From Alphaproteobacteria bacterium (lineage in GTDB: Bacteria; Pseudomonadota; Alphaproteobacteria; Rhizobiales; Hyphomicrobiaceae): a stretch of 38,553 nucleotides of DNA. The stretch covers positions 1 to 38,553 of the forward strand of contig JAGVSR010000151.1 in assembly GCA_019137195.1 (NCBI GenBank), given 5' to 3'. This document shows positions 1 to 14,610 of the stretch, piece after piece (positions within the stretch are counted from its first letter, which is position 1; each line of letters begins with the position of its first letter). A model generated the notes under the pieces. The model saw only the letters and a list, made by a program, of their open reading frames with translations. It was not told where the DNA came from and ran no database searches. The position numbers and the translations under genes are program-made.

Positions 1-45
1 CTCTTCATCGAACGCCTAAAGGACAAGCTTCCTATCCCGCCATGA
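1..45 (+). CDS. C-terminal tail of an upstream CDS (partial, unidentified)
   Basis: Frame 1 is open from the window edge and reads LFIERLKDKLPIPP before a TGA at 43-45. The mix of charged and hydrophobic residues looks like a real protein end. A second frame is also open until about base 56, so the assignment is weak. Because the next genes form a solute symporter, an acyl-CoA synthetase or similar is possible, but 14 residues cannot show that. Confidence 0.3.
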   Translation, partial: LFIERLKDKLPIPP

Positions 46-76
46 TAGCCGACTGACCCGAAATCCCGTTGCATCA

Positions 77-92
77 GGCAAGCGATCTTGCC
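77..92. promoter_or_regulatory. Short perfect hairpin ahead of the symporter operon
   Basis: GGCAAG-CGAT-CTTGCC forms a perfect 6-bp stem with a 4-nt loop, 24 bases before the DUF4212 start codon. It has no T-tract, so it is a poor intrinsic terminator for the preceding gene. It could be an operator or a leader hairpin next to the ribosome-binding site GGAGG at 107-111. Confidence 0.3.
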
Positions 93-116
93 ACTCTCGC
101 CTGATCGGAGGACAAC

Positions 117-521
117 ATGGTGGAGATCGCCGCGGGCGTTGTCGTCATGGCCGCCGCGCTCTGGCTGGCGGCGTCGGACAGCGGCATGATCATGGGGATT
201 GGCCCGCTCGCCGCGCTCGGCGGCGTCGGCGTGCTGCTTTGCCTACACGGGCTCTACCGATCGATCCGCGACCGGCGCGAGGGAAGCCGCCACTGGCTCC
301 GCGCGCAAGGCGTTCACACCACGATCCTGGTCCTTGCTCTCGCCGTCGCCGTCGCACTGCCCGTCGTTGCGGCGCCGCTCGGCATCTTCAAGGTCGCCGG
401 CTTCCCACTCGGCTATTACATGGCCGCGCAAGGCGTGCCCATTCTGCTCGTGGCGCTGGCGTTTCTGGCCGCGAGGGCCGAGGACCGAATCGACATCGAA
501 GAGACAGCCGATGACGAGTGA
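117..521 (+). CDS. DUF4212-type small subunit of a sodium/solute symporter
   Basis: This 134-residue membrane protein has hydrophobic segments at about 3-19, 28-46, 69-90 and 104-120. The stretch GFPLGYYMAAQG at 95-106, followed by a last membrane helix and an acidic tail, is the recognisable signature of the DUF4212 family, the small partner of a class of SSS-type transporters. Usual members are about 80-100 residues with two helices, so this one appears to carry an extra N-terminal pair. The start is supported by GGAGG at 107-111, five bases before ATG. Its stop overlaps the next gene by 11 bases (ATGACGAGTGA), which implies translational coupling and a two-component transporter. The substrate is unknown; many relatives are annotated as acetate or other small organic-acid carriers, which is inference here. 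Confidence 0.75.
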   Translation: MVEIAAGVVVMAAALWLAASDSGMIMGIGPLAALGGVGVLLCLHGLYRSIRDRREGSRHWLRAQGVHTTILVLALAVAVALPVVAAPLGIFKVAGFPLGYYMAAQGVPILLVALAFLAARAEDRIDIEETADDE

Positions 522-2724
522 CGACGACCGGGCCGCCGGGAGCGGGCCGCTTTCCGGCAATGCCGCCCAGATCGGGGCCGTGCTCGCCTGTGCGCTCGCC
601 TCACTCGTCACGATGACCATCATGGCCGAGAAGCTCGGGGCGCCGCCGCGGTCGCTCGACCTCGCGATCGCAGGATTCGTCCTGCTCATCGTGCTGATCC
701 TTGCCTGGGCCGCGCGCTCGCCTGACGGCGACACGCTCGCGACCGGAGGCGCGCTCCCGACGGCTGCCGCGGCGTGGGCCGGCTTCGGCGCGCTGGCGCC
801 CTTCGGACTCCTCGTCTCCATGATGTCCTGGCAATACGAGCTCGGCTTCGACGGCCTCGCCTTCGTTCTCGGACCGCTCGCCGGGCTCGTGCTGTCGGGC
901 GTGCTCGTGTCACCCTATCTCGCCGGCTCCGGCGCGCACTCGGTCGCGAGCTTCCTCGGCCTGCGCTTCGGACGGACGGCGCGCCTCCTGGCGGGAGTAA
1001 CATCGCTCGGGGTGGCGCTGCTCGTCGCGGCGGCCGGGCTCGCGGCCACGGCCAGCCTGGCTGCTGACCACCTCGTTCCGGCTCACGCCGCGGTGGCCCT
1101 CGCCGCGTTGACGGCGCTCGTCATCACGCTGCCGGGCGGCATGGCCAGCGCGTCCTGGACGTCGCTCGCGCTTTCGATGCTGGCGCTCGGCGCGATCCTC
1201 GGCACGGCAACGGCCGTCGCGGTCGTCCGCGACGGGCCCCAACTCCCGCAAATCGCCTACGGCGCTGCGCTTGCGGCCGTATCGGGGCTCGAGCGCACCA
1301 TGCTCGAGCAAGGTCTCGCCAACGCCCAGTCGCTGAAGCCGTTCACCAGGCCGTTCCTGCAGATCGGTGAGACGAGCTTCATCGCGCTCGTCGTCTCGCT
1401 CGCCGCCGGCGCTGCCATCGCCCCTCCGCACCTCGCGCGCGCGCTTGGCGCCACGGACCGCCGCGCAGCCCGCGCCGGCACCGCGGGCGCGCTCGTGATC
1501 GCATTCCTCCTTGCCATCACGCTGCCCGCGCTGGCGACCTATGCCAAGCGCGAGATCTACCGCCCCGTCGCCGACAAGACCACGCTCGCGAGCCTGCCCG
1601 AGTCATGGGAGAATCCGTCGCGCGACGGCAAGGTCCGCATCCACGGCGTCTCGCTCGCGCTGTTCGAGGCCGTCGCACGCGCCACGGGGGGTGGAGCTGC
1701 CGACCGAACGGCGATTGGCGCAGCGCTCGCGGCCGAGAGCCAGCGGCTTGCCGCCGACTGGGCGGCACTCACGGAGCCGGTGCGGCTGCTCCTGGTGGAT
1801 AAGGCGCGCGCAACGCCACCCAACGAGCCCGCCACCAGCTGGAAGGCCTATCGCGAGCAGCTCCTCCCCGCGCTAGCGCCGCTCTCGGGCAACAAGCAGG
1901 GCGTCCTCGCCCTCGCAGCGATCGACATCGACCCCGCCGCCGCCATCGTGAACCTGCCGGTATCCGTCGGGCTGCCTCACGTCGCAGCGAGCTTCTTCAC
2001 CGCCGGGCTCATGGCAGCGGCGCTCGCGATGGCTGCGGCCGCGCTCGCCGCGGCGGCGACCGCCCTCTCGTCCGATGTGCTCGGGACCTTGAGCGGGGCC
2101 GCGCCCGATACTCCACCCGGTGGACTCGGCTTTCGTCTGAGCCTCGCCACCATGGCGGGCCTGTCCGCGGGTGTCGCGGCCTGGGCCGGCCCGGCCGCAC
2201 TCGCGGGCCTCGTTCCGGTTGCGCTCTCGACCGCGGGGGCGGCGCTGTTTCCCGCGCTCGTCCTCGGCATCCTGTGGAAGCGCGCCAACGCCCGGGGCGC
2301 CGTGCTCGGCATGATGACCGGGCTCGCCGTCGCAATCTACTACTGCGCCGGTGTGGTGATGTTTCCGGTCGATTTCAGCGAGACCTGGGCCACGCTCTCC
2401 AACGCGTCGCCGGCCGCAATGAGCAAACTTGCCAACCTCTCTGCTACCGTGGCCGCGGCACCGGACGAGGCGGCGAGACTGGCGACCCGGGCAGCCCTCG
2501 AGGCGCACGCACGCGGAAGCCTGTGGAGCCCCGGCACAGCCAACTGGATCGGTGTCACGCCGCTGGCCTCGGCACTGTTCGCGCTGCCCGCCGCGCTGGC
2601 CGTCATGCTGGTCGTGAGCCTCGTGACGCCGCGCCCGAACGAGCCCCAGCGCGCGTTCCTCGACAAGATTCGCAAGGGCCGACGCGAGCGCAAGCCCGGC
2701 GCGCTGCCGGCGGACCGATACTGA
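511..2724 (+). CDS. SSS-family sodium/solute symporter large subunit
   Basis: This 737-residue polytopic inner-membrane protein is rich in Ala and Leu, with roughly a dozen hydrophobic segments. Context with the DUF4212 gene and segments such as the Gly-rich YLAGSGAHSVASFLGLRFG near residues 138-156 place it in the sodium:solute symporter family paired with DUF4212 proteins. It is longer than the 550-600 residues common for that group. A hydrophilic stretch of about 120 residues (near 346-466) and another of about 60 residues (near 620-680) sit between membrane segments. An upstream in-frame start at 199 would read through the small subunit in another frame and is rejected in favour of the overlapping ATG at 511. 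Substrate and ion are not readable from the sequence. Confidence 0.75.
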   Translation: MTSDDDRAAGSGPLSGNAAQIGAVLACALASLVTMTIMAEKLGAPPRSLDLAIAGFVLLIVLILAWAARSPDGDTLATGGALPTAAAAWAGFGALAPFGLLVSMMSWQYELGFDGLAFVLGPLAGLVLSGVLVSPYLAGSGAHSVASFLGLRFGRTARLLAGVTSLGVALLVAAAGLAATASLAADHLVPAHAAVALAALTALVITLPGGMASASWTSLALSMLALGAILGTATAVAVVRDGPQLPQIAYGAALAAVSGLERTMLEQGLANAQSLKPFTRPFLQIGETSFIALVVSLAAGAAIAPPHLARALGATDRRAARAGTAGALVIAFLLAITLPALATYAKREIYRPVADKTTLASLPESWENPSRDGKVRIHGVSLALFEAVARATGGGAADRTAIGAALAAESQRLAADWAALTEPVRLLLVDKARATPPNEPATSWKAYREQLLPALAPLSGNKQGVLALAAIDIDPAAAIVNLPVSVGLPHVAASFFTAGLMAAALAMAAAALAAAATALSSDVLGTLSGAAPDTPPGGLGFRLSLATMAGLSAGVAAWAGPAALAGLVPVALSTAGAALFPALVLGILWKRANARGAVLGMMTGLAVAIYYCAGVVMFPVDFSETWATLSNASPAAMSKLANLSATVAAAPDEAARLATRAALEAHARGSLWSPGTANWIGVTPLASALFALPAALAVMLVVSLVTPRPNEPQRAFLDKIRKGRRERKPGALPADRY

Positions 2725-2859
2725 CCGCGCAAGAGTGAGGCCGGCTGGCCGGGTAGACCGACACGAGACCCGACACGTCTCTCTCGTTACATCATGTCGG
2801 GCCCCGCGGGCTCGACCTGCCCAGCAAGCCCACGGGACAAGCGGACCCGACCTCGCGCC

Positions 2860-4650
2860 CTATGGCATCGGCGCGGCAGGCTTGGCCACGTTCGCCGTCG
2901 CCGGGCCCGGCACGCGCCCGGTCTCGAGCTCGGTCATGTCTTCGACCTTCGTCTTCATCGGCCGCCCGTTGCGAGCGAAGAACGTCACCTTGTATTTCGC
3001 GTTGCCCAAGCGCTCGACCTCGGTGAAGCCGGCGAGCCCGAATGGCATGGTGCTGTTGAGGTAGAAGCGAGCCGGCGAAACGCCGGGCGTCGACACCTCG
3101 AGCCCCATGGCGCGCGCCACCATCTGCGCCATGCGATAGGTCGTCGGCGGCTCTGCCTTGCGGAACATCTCCGCCACCGGCGACTGCGGCCGGTTGGTGA
3201 GCAGCATCATCGGCACGACCGACACGTGGAGGTCCGGGAAGCCATGGCCCCACAGCCCCAACTCGCCCATGAGCTCGTTATGGTCGCCCATGATCAGGAT
3301 ATGCACTGCGCCCTTGATCGAGCGGAGTGCATCGACGATGCCGGTGACGTTGCGATCCCAGCAGCGCATGCCGTTGTCGTAATCGGCCTGGCGGCGCCCT
3401 TCGTGCGTACCCGCTTGATCCTTGAAGACGTACATGCCGGCGGAGTCGGGCAAGTGCGGACAGTGCTGGGTGTAACCGGAGTGGTTGACGTTCTGGTGGA
3501 AGAAGACGAAGCGGTTGCCGTCCTCGGGCTTGAGGCTGCGCGCGTGCTCGAACAGGAGATCGTCATGGATCTCGGCGAACCGCGCGTCGAGGCGGCCGGG
3601 AATCGTCTCCACCACCTCGGCTGCCTTGGCCCCGCCCGCCATGTCCAGGAACTGCGGGTGCTGGACCGAGAAGAAGTAGCTCTTGAACTTCTGTTTCGAG
3701 GCAATGTCGAACAGGTTCATGCCCTTGGCCTCGCCGCCGACCGGAATGTAGGCCATGCGCAGGAAGGTCGGAACGCTGCCGAAGGTCGCCGTGCCACCCG
3801 ACACGCCGATCCTCGGAATAAACGTAAAGCCAGCGGGCGGCGTCTTGAGCCAGGCCTCCATGCCGGGCGTCGTCTCGCGGCCGAAGCCCAGGACCGACAT
3901 CCGATACGGGTTGATGCTTTCGCCCATGATGACGACGATGGTCTGCGGTTCCGAGGCGTCGACCGGCACCGCCTTCACCGTCTGGTCCGCGATCACGACT
4001 CCCTCGCCGGCCGAAACCTTGGTCGATTGAAGCCTCAACACGCTGACCGCGGCTTGCAAGGGCCCGTAGGCCGACGGCGTGTCGGCGCCCGGAAAGGCGA
4101 CTTCGATCCTCTTGTGCAGGAACCAGAATGCGCTTGCCGCCGTAACTGCAACCGCGAGCGCGACCGGCGCGTGGCGCCAGCGCAGTACACGGCCACCCCA
4201 ATCGCGCCAGAGGAGCGCGCCGGCAACGACGCCGAGCCCGGCGACGACGAGGATCGGAGGCACCAGGGACCGCCACTCGGCCAGAGCCCCGCGGACGGTG
4301 TCGCCGACCTCGTGCTGGGCAAGGAGCAGCTGCTCGGGGCCGAGCGCGCGGGCGTAGTAGACGCCAACGCCCGTCCAGATGATCTGGTTGACTATGAAAA
4401 AGATCAGAACCCCGATGCGGGTCCGGCGCGAGGGCATGGCGGCCACCAGCGCCACGACGCCGAACAGGGTCAGCAGGGTCTTCGGCCGGAACAGGCGGTC
4501 GACCGCAATGCCGCGGGCGTAGAGCATGAGATCGGTCACGAGCATGACCGCCGTGACAGCGAGCGCCAGGAGAACGAGCCCCGCGAGGGCCCTGGCCCAC
4601 CCGGGCTCCGCCGTCTTGTCCGGTGACGTCAAAGTCCATTCCCCCGTCAT
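2860..4650 (-). CDS. Phosphoethanolamine-transferase-like membrane sulfatase-fold protein
   Basis: This is a protein of about 596 residues with several N-terminal membrane helices (hydrophobic runs near 23-45, 60-73, 80-96, 131-150 and 163-177), then a periplasmic alkaline-phosphatase/sulfatase fold. The motif MGESINPYRMSVLGFGRETT begins near residue 242 and matches the GE(S/T)...R...GY.R.TTP block of EptA/CptA/OpgE-type transferases. HQNVNHSGY and MGDHNE fit the downstream metal and substrate blocks. The nucleophile position after GE is Ser rather than the Thr of EptA. Likely role: transfer of phosphoethanolamine or a similar phosphoryl group to an envelope glycan or lipid. The acceptor cannot be told. 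A GTG at 4671 gives seven more residues; neither start has a strong ribosome-binding site. It lies alone, convergent with the symporter. Confidence 0.75.
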   Translation of the reverse strand: MTGEWTLTSPDKTAEPGWARALAGLVLLALAVTAVMLVTDLMLYARGIAVDRLFRPKTLLTLFGVVALVAAMPSRRTRIGVLIFFIVNQIIWTGVGVYYARALGPEQLLLAQHEVGDTVRGALAEWRSLVPPILVVAGLGVVAGALLWRDWGGRVLRWRHAPVALAVAVTAASAFWFLHKRIEVAFPGADTPSAYGPLQAAVSVLRLQSTKVSAGEGVVIADQTVKAVPVDASEPQTIVVIMGESINPYRMSVLGFGRETTPGMEAWLKTPPAGFTFIPRIGVSGGTATFGSVPTFLRMAYIPVGGEAKGMNLFDIASKQKFKSYFFSVQHPQFLDMAGGAKAAEVVETIPGRLDARFAEIHDDLLFEHARSLKPEDGNRFVFFHQNVNHSGYTQHCPHLPDSAGMYVFKDQAGTHEGRRQADYDNGMRCWDRNVTGIVDALRSIKGAVHILIMGDHNELMGELGLWGHGFPDLHVSVVPMMLLTNRPQSPVAEMFRKAEPPTTYRMAQMVARAMGLEVSTPGVSPARFYLNSTMPFGLAGFTEVERLGNAKYKVTFFARNGRPMKTKVEDMTELETGRVPGPATANVAKPAAPMP

Positions 4651-4684
4651 GAGCGCTGAGAGCGCTATCACCCTTGGCCCCAGT

Positions 4685-4704
4685 CCTCTGCCCCGTGGCA
4701 GAGG
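4685..4704. other. Perfect hairpin in the leader of the transferase gene
   Basis: CCTCTGCC-CCGT-GGCAGAGG forms an 8-bp stem with a 4-nt loop. It lies 35 bases upstream of the ATG at 4650 and 14 bases upstream of the alternative GTG, so it would fall in the 5' leader on the minus strand. It could be a leader structure or an intergenic palindrome. Confidence 0.35.
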
Positions 4705-5225
4705 CGGCGGTCACGGATAGGGTGGGCTGTGGTTGCCGACGAATGTGGCATATTCCCGCCGTGCCGCGCCACCACGGCCCCCGACGGCGACCGACATCTC
4801 GTTCAGCCGCCTTGCAATGTTTGCGGATTTCGGCTTTAAAAAGGTCAGCAATCCTGTCCTTTGTCGGCAGCGAGACCCGCAGAAGCGACTTTCGGCGGCG
4901 TAGGTAGCGTCGAATGGGGGCATTGGGCACCAGGGAGTTGAGGCCTGTGGCAGGCTCGGAGCACTGGACGACGTTCCGTGCTGGGCGCGCGATGCGCGCC
5001 GGCATCTGTCCGGCCGTGGCCCATGAGCGTGACCACGTCGCCTTCGCCACTCGCACAATTCCTAAACGCGACGAACACGGGAAGCGCCGACCGAGCGATT
5101 GACCGCTCGACGCGCTTCGAACCAAATACCGACGGCGATCCGTTTCTGCCGCCGCAAGACGAATTCCGGACATAGACGACCAGCGAAGCCCGAAAGGGCA
5201 CCGAGATGCGCACCGAGGCCGTACG
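4705..5225. other. Intergenic region between the transferase gene and gltB
   Basis: About 520 bases separate two divergently transcribed genes and must carry both promoters. Short open frames exist on both strands, but none has a ribosome-binding site plus recognisable protein, and composition does not single one out. The gltB ribosome-binding site GAGG lies at 5215-5218. No tRNA or known riboswitch was recognised. Confidence 0.4.
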
Positions 5226-9926
<4,701 letters not shown>

Positions 9927-9934
9927 GATCTCGA

Positions 9935-9959
9935 GTGTCAGACCCTGCCGGTCCGACAC
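9935..9959 (+). terminator. Hairpin in the gltB-gltD gap
   Basis: GTGTCAGACC-CTGCC-GGTCCGACAC forms a 10-bp stem with one A/C mismatch, nine bases after the gltB stop. There is no T-run, so it may attenuate transcription into gltD or protect the mRNA end rather than terminate fully. Its GTCAGAC...GTCCGAC pattern recurs in the hairpin at 14577-14610. Confidence 0.45.
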
Positions 9960-10025
9960 CACGCCAATCTACCGCATCAACGACTAGGGTTGCCGGGCCG
10001 AGCCCGGATCAGGAAGAGACGATCG

Positions 10026-11465
10026 ATGGGCAAGCCGACTGGATTTCTCGAGCTGGATCGCAGCGACCGCACCTACGAGCCGGTCGAGGCGCGCATCAAG
10101 CACTGGCACGAGTTCGTCGTGCCGCTCGCCGAGGACAATGTCAGGAAGCAGGCCAGCCGCTGCATGGACTGCGGGATCCCCTTCTGTCACAACGGCTGCC
10201 CGGTCAACAACCAGATCCCGGACTGGAACGACCTCGTGTACACGGGCGACTTCAAGACCGCGGCGCTCAATCTGCACTCGACCAACAACTTCCCCGACGT
10301 AACGGGCCGCGTGTGCCCGGCGCCGTGCGAGGCCGCCTGCACGCTCAACATCGAGGACAAGCCGGTCACCATCAAGACGATCGAGTACGCCATCGCCGAG
10401 CGCGCATGGAAGGAAGGCTGGGTGACGCCGCAGCCACCCGAGAGGAAGACCGGCAAGAAGGTTGCCGTCATCGGCTCTGGCCCCGCCGGCCTCGCCGCCG
10501 CCCAGCAGCTCGCACGCGCCGGACACGAGGTCCACGTCTACGAGAAGAACGCGCGCCCCGGCGGTCTGCTCGTCTACGGCATTCCCGACTTCAAGCTCGA
10601 GAAGTCCGTCATCGCGCGGCGCATCAAGCAGATGGAGGCCGAGGGCGTGCGCTTCCATTGCAACCAGCACATCGGCAAGACGGTTTCGGCCAAGGACATC
10701 GAGGACAAGCACGACGCCGTGCTGATCGCCGTCGGCTCGGAGCACCCGTTCGACTTCTTCGCCAAGACCCCGGGCCGCGAGCTCGACGGCATCCACTATG
10801 CCATGGAGTTCCTGCCGCAGCAGAACCGCCGCGTCGCCGGCGAGCGCCAGCCCACGGGCACGCGCGAGATCTCGGCCAAGGACAAGCATGTCGTCGTCAT
10901 CGGCGGCGGCGACACAGGTTCGGACTGCATCGGCACCTCGATCCGCCAAGGGGCGAAGAGCGTCACCCAGCTCGAGATCATGCCGAAGCCGCCCGAGAAG
11001 GAGAACAAGGCGCTGACCTGGCCCAACTGGCCGATGAAGCTCCGCATCTCGTCCTCCCAGGCCGAGGGTGCCATGACCGAGTTCTCGGTCCAGACCACTG
11101 GCTTCGAGGGCGCCGACGGCAAGGTGAAGAAGCTGCACCTCGTCCACGTCGACGGCAAGATGCAGCCGATCCCCGGCAGCGAGCAGACGCTCGAGGCCGA
11201 GCTCGTGCTGTTCGCCATGGGCTTCGCGGGCCCCGTCGAGACCGACCTCGTCAAGGAGCTGGCGCTTCCGGTCGTGCCGCGCGGCCGCTTCAAGGGCCTC
11301 GACGCAACGGAGAAGGATTACAAGCTCGGCACCTCGCCGAAGCTTTTCGCCGCGGGCGACATCCGCCGCGGCCAGTCGCTCGTGGTCTGGGCCATCCGCG
11401 AAGGCCGCCAGGCCGCCGCCTCCATCGACGAGTTCCTGATGGGGGCGACGACGCTGCCGCGCTAA
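10026..11465 (+). CDS. gltD: Glutamate synthase small subunit
   Basis: This 479-residue beta subunit passes electrons from NADPH through FAD and iron-sulfur clusters to GltB. The N-terminal cluster ligands are visible as Cys46, Cys49, Cys54 and Cys58 ([13 protein letters not shown]), with a second Cys group in [12 protein letters not shown]. The FAD-binding [17 protein letters not shown] and NADPH-binding GGGDTGSDC motifs follow, and the C-terminal FAD motif [17 protein letters not shown] is intact. Start choice: ATG 10026 is preceded by AGGAAGAG at 10011-10018 and begins MGKPTGFLE, the usual N-terminus; an in-frame extension to 9990 lacks support. The gene is downstream of gltB in the same direction and forms the GOGAT holoenzyme with it. 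Confidence 0.97.
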   Translation: MGKPTGFLELDRSDRTYEPVEARIKHWHEFVVPLAEDNVRKQASRCMDCGIPFCHNGCPVNNQIPDWNDLVYTGDFKTAALNLHSTNNFPDVTGRVCPAPCEAACTLNIEDKPVTIKTIEYAIAERAWKEGWVTPQPPERKTGKKVAVIGSGPAGLAAAQQLARAGHEVHVYEKNARPGGLLVYGIPDFKLEKSVIARRIKQMEAEGVRFHCNQHIGKTVSAKDIEDKHDAVLIAVGSEHPFDFFAKTPGRELDGIHYAMEFLPQQNRRVAGERQPTGTREISAKDKHVVVIGGGDTGSDCIGTSIRQGAKSVTQLEIMPKPPEKENKALTWPNWPMKLRISSSQAEGAMTEFSVQTTGFEGADGKVKKLHLVHVDGKMQPIPGSEQTLEAELVLFAMGFAGPVETDLVKELALPVVPRGRFKGLDATEKDYKLGTSPKLFAAGDIRRGQSLVVWAIREGRQAAASIDEFLMGATTLPR

Positions 11466-11715
11466 AGAGGGCCGTCGAGACCGGTCATTTGCCGCGTCGC
11501 CGGCCTTGATGACGGCGGCGTGTGGGCCGCCTTTCGCCGCTGAGGCTTCCGAGGAGCGACCTCGCGTCCGCCCCGCTCCTCATCGGCGACACAGCCAGGC
11601 TCGAGGCAACCGAGATCGGACCTGGACAATTCGACCGCAAGAACCGGGATGACGGTCGCGGGCGGAGGCGTAGGATGCGGGTGAGATCACCACCTTAGCC
11701 ATGCTGCCCTAGCAC

Positions 11716-12858
11716 ATGAAGAGCGCCCTCAAGCCCAAGCCTCGACAGACACGCACGCCGGTGCCCGCTAGCATGGATCGTGCGCTGGCGCCGCTCACGC
11801 CCGATGCCTGCTGGGACGCGGTCGATCGACGAGACCAGGGCTGCGACGGCCGCTTCGTGTTCGCCGTCGCGACAACTGGCATCTACTGTCGGCCGTCGTG
11901 CCCATCGCGCCGCGCGAAGCGTGAGAACGTGACGTTCTTCGACACGCCGGCCGCGGCCGAGTCCGCCGGCTTCCGCGCCTGCAAGCGGTGCCGTCCAAGC
12001 GAGGCGAGCGCAAACGATGCGCGCGCCCGCTGCATCTCGCGTGCCTGCCGCCTCATCGAGCAGGCGGAGACGCCGCCCAGCCTCGGAGAGCTCGCTGCCG
12101 CCGTGGGCCTCAGCCCACACCATTTTCACCGCACCTTCAAAGCGACCCTGGGCGTGACGCCGAAGGCCTATACCAGCGCCGTCCGTGACTCCCGTGTGCG
12201 TGACAACCTGAGGACAATGCGCACCGTGACCGAGGCTCTCCACGAGGCCGGGTTCGGCTCGAGCGCCCGTTTCTACGCCAATGCCAGCGAGGTGCTCGGC
12301 ATGACTCCTAAGTCGTTCAAGGCGGGTGGCAAGGATGCCGGCATCCGTTACTCGTTCGGCACCTGCTCGCTGGGGCACATTCTGGTGGCAGCAAGCCAGA
12401 CGGGTGTTGCCGCCGTCCTTCTCGGAGACGACAAGCCGACCCTCGCGTCCGAGATCGCGCACCTCTTCCCCAGCGCCGTCCTCATCGCGAATGACAAGAC
12501 GTTCGACCGTCTCGTCGCTCGCGTCGTTCGCCTCGTCGACGAGCCTGCAACCGCCCCCGACCTTCCCCTCGACGTCCGAGGCACCGCGTTTCAGCGCCGC
12601 GTATGGGAAGCGCTTCAAAAGGTGCCGCCCGGCACGACCGCGACCTACGCCGCAATTGCCGAGGCGATCGGCCGACCCGCCGCCGCTCGCGCCGTCGCAC
12701 GCGCCTGCGCCTCGAACCGACTCGCGGTCGTCATCCCCTGCCACAGAGTTGTGAGAAGCAACGGCGAGCTCTCCGGCTACCGGTGGGGCGTTGGCCGCAA
12801 ACGCGCGCTCGTGGAGAGAGAAAAGGCTGCCACTGCTGCGAAACGCCGCCGGACGTAG
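11716..12858 (+). CDS. ada: Ada-type bifunctional transcriptional activator / O6-methylguanine-DNA methyltransferase
   Basis: This 380-residue protein has all three Ada parts. The N-terminal zinc domain has ligands Cys58, Cys62, Cys89 and Cys92; one of these Cys accepts methyl from phosphotriesters. An AraC-type helix-turn-helix follows at about 105-200 (SLGELAAAVGLSPHHFHRTF). The C-terminal methyltransferase domain has the suicide Cys342 in IPCHRVV. By family knowledge, methylation of the N-terminal Cys turns Ada into an activator of repair genes and usually of itself. No AlkA or AlkB neighbour is present, so it appears to act alone here. An internal ATG at codon 20 (11773) is an alternative start; neither start has a clear ribosome-binding site. 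The 250 bases upstream hold no other gene. Confidence 0.93.
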   Translation: MKSALKPKPRQTRTPVPASMDRALAPLTPDACWDAVDRRDQGCDGRFVFAVATTGIYCRPSCPSRRAKRENVTFFDTPAAAESAGFRACKRCRPSEASANDARARCISRACRLIEQAETPPSLGELAAAVGLSPHHFHRTFKATLGVTPKAYTSAVRDSRVRDNLRTMRTVTEALHEAGFGSSARFYANASEVLGMTPKSFKAGGKDAGIRYSFGTCSLGHILVAASQTGVAAVLLGDDKPTLASEIAHLFPSAVLIANDKTFDRLVARVVRLVDEPATAPDLPLDVRGTAFQRRVWEALQKVPPGTTATYAAIAEAIGRPAAARAVARACASNRLAVVIPCHRVVRSNGELSGYRWGVGRKRALVEREKAATAAKRRRT

Positions 12859-12976
12859 CGCGCCTAGCCTCTGCCTTCGCCATGGCTTGCCGCCACACGG
12901 GTGCTGCGGCGCAATATCGGCAATCGCCCACTCTCGAACTTTCGGACAATGGACGCTCATACTATTTCCAATTAGA

Positions 12977-13019
12977 CATAGCCGTAACAGAGCTATGCCC
13001 ATTCGGATATAACATGGGC
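12977..13019. promoter_or_regulatory. Two abutting inverted repeats upstream of the aldehyde dehydrogenase gene
   Basis: CATAGC (12977-12982) pairs with GCTATG (12992-12997), and GCCCAT (12997-13002) pairs with ATGGGC (13014-13019). Both are perfect 6-bp arms and they share base 12997. They lie in an AT-richer stretch 33-75 bases before the start codon. They look like operator half-sites or tandem leader hairpins; which is not decidable from sequence. Confidence 0.4.
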
Positions 13020-13051
13020 TCTGCGTCACCGAAAACGCCAAGGAGGAAGCG

Positions 13052-14572
<1,521 letters not shown>

Positions 14573-14576
14573 ACGG

Positions 14577-14610
14577 AGCAGGGGTCAGACTTTACGGGTC
14601 CGACCCTGCT
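14577..14610. terminator. Bidirectional terminator between convergent genes
   Basis: AGCAGGG...GACCCTGCT arms enclose GTCAGAC-TTTAC-GGGTCCGAC, giving a long imperfect hairpin with one bulge. It lies exactly between the aldehyde dehydrogenase stop and the minus-strand TauE/SafE stop and touches the latter by one base. The convergent position supports a shared terminator. It is related in sequence to the hairpin at 9935-9959. Confidence 0.6.

Noticed and set aside
2794-4626. 610-residue open frame on the plus strand opposite the transferase gene
   Set aside because: It is His/Arg/Asp-rich with no family resemblance, fully antisense to a gene with clear motifs; a codon-bias shadow in GC-rich DNA.
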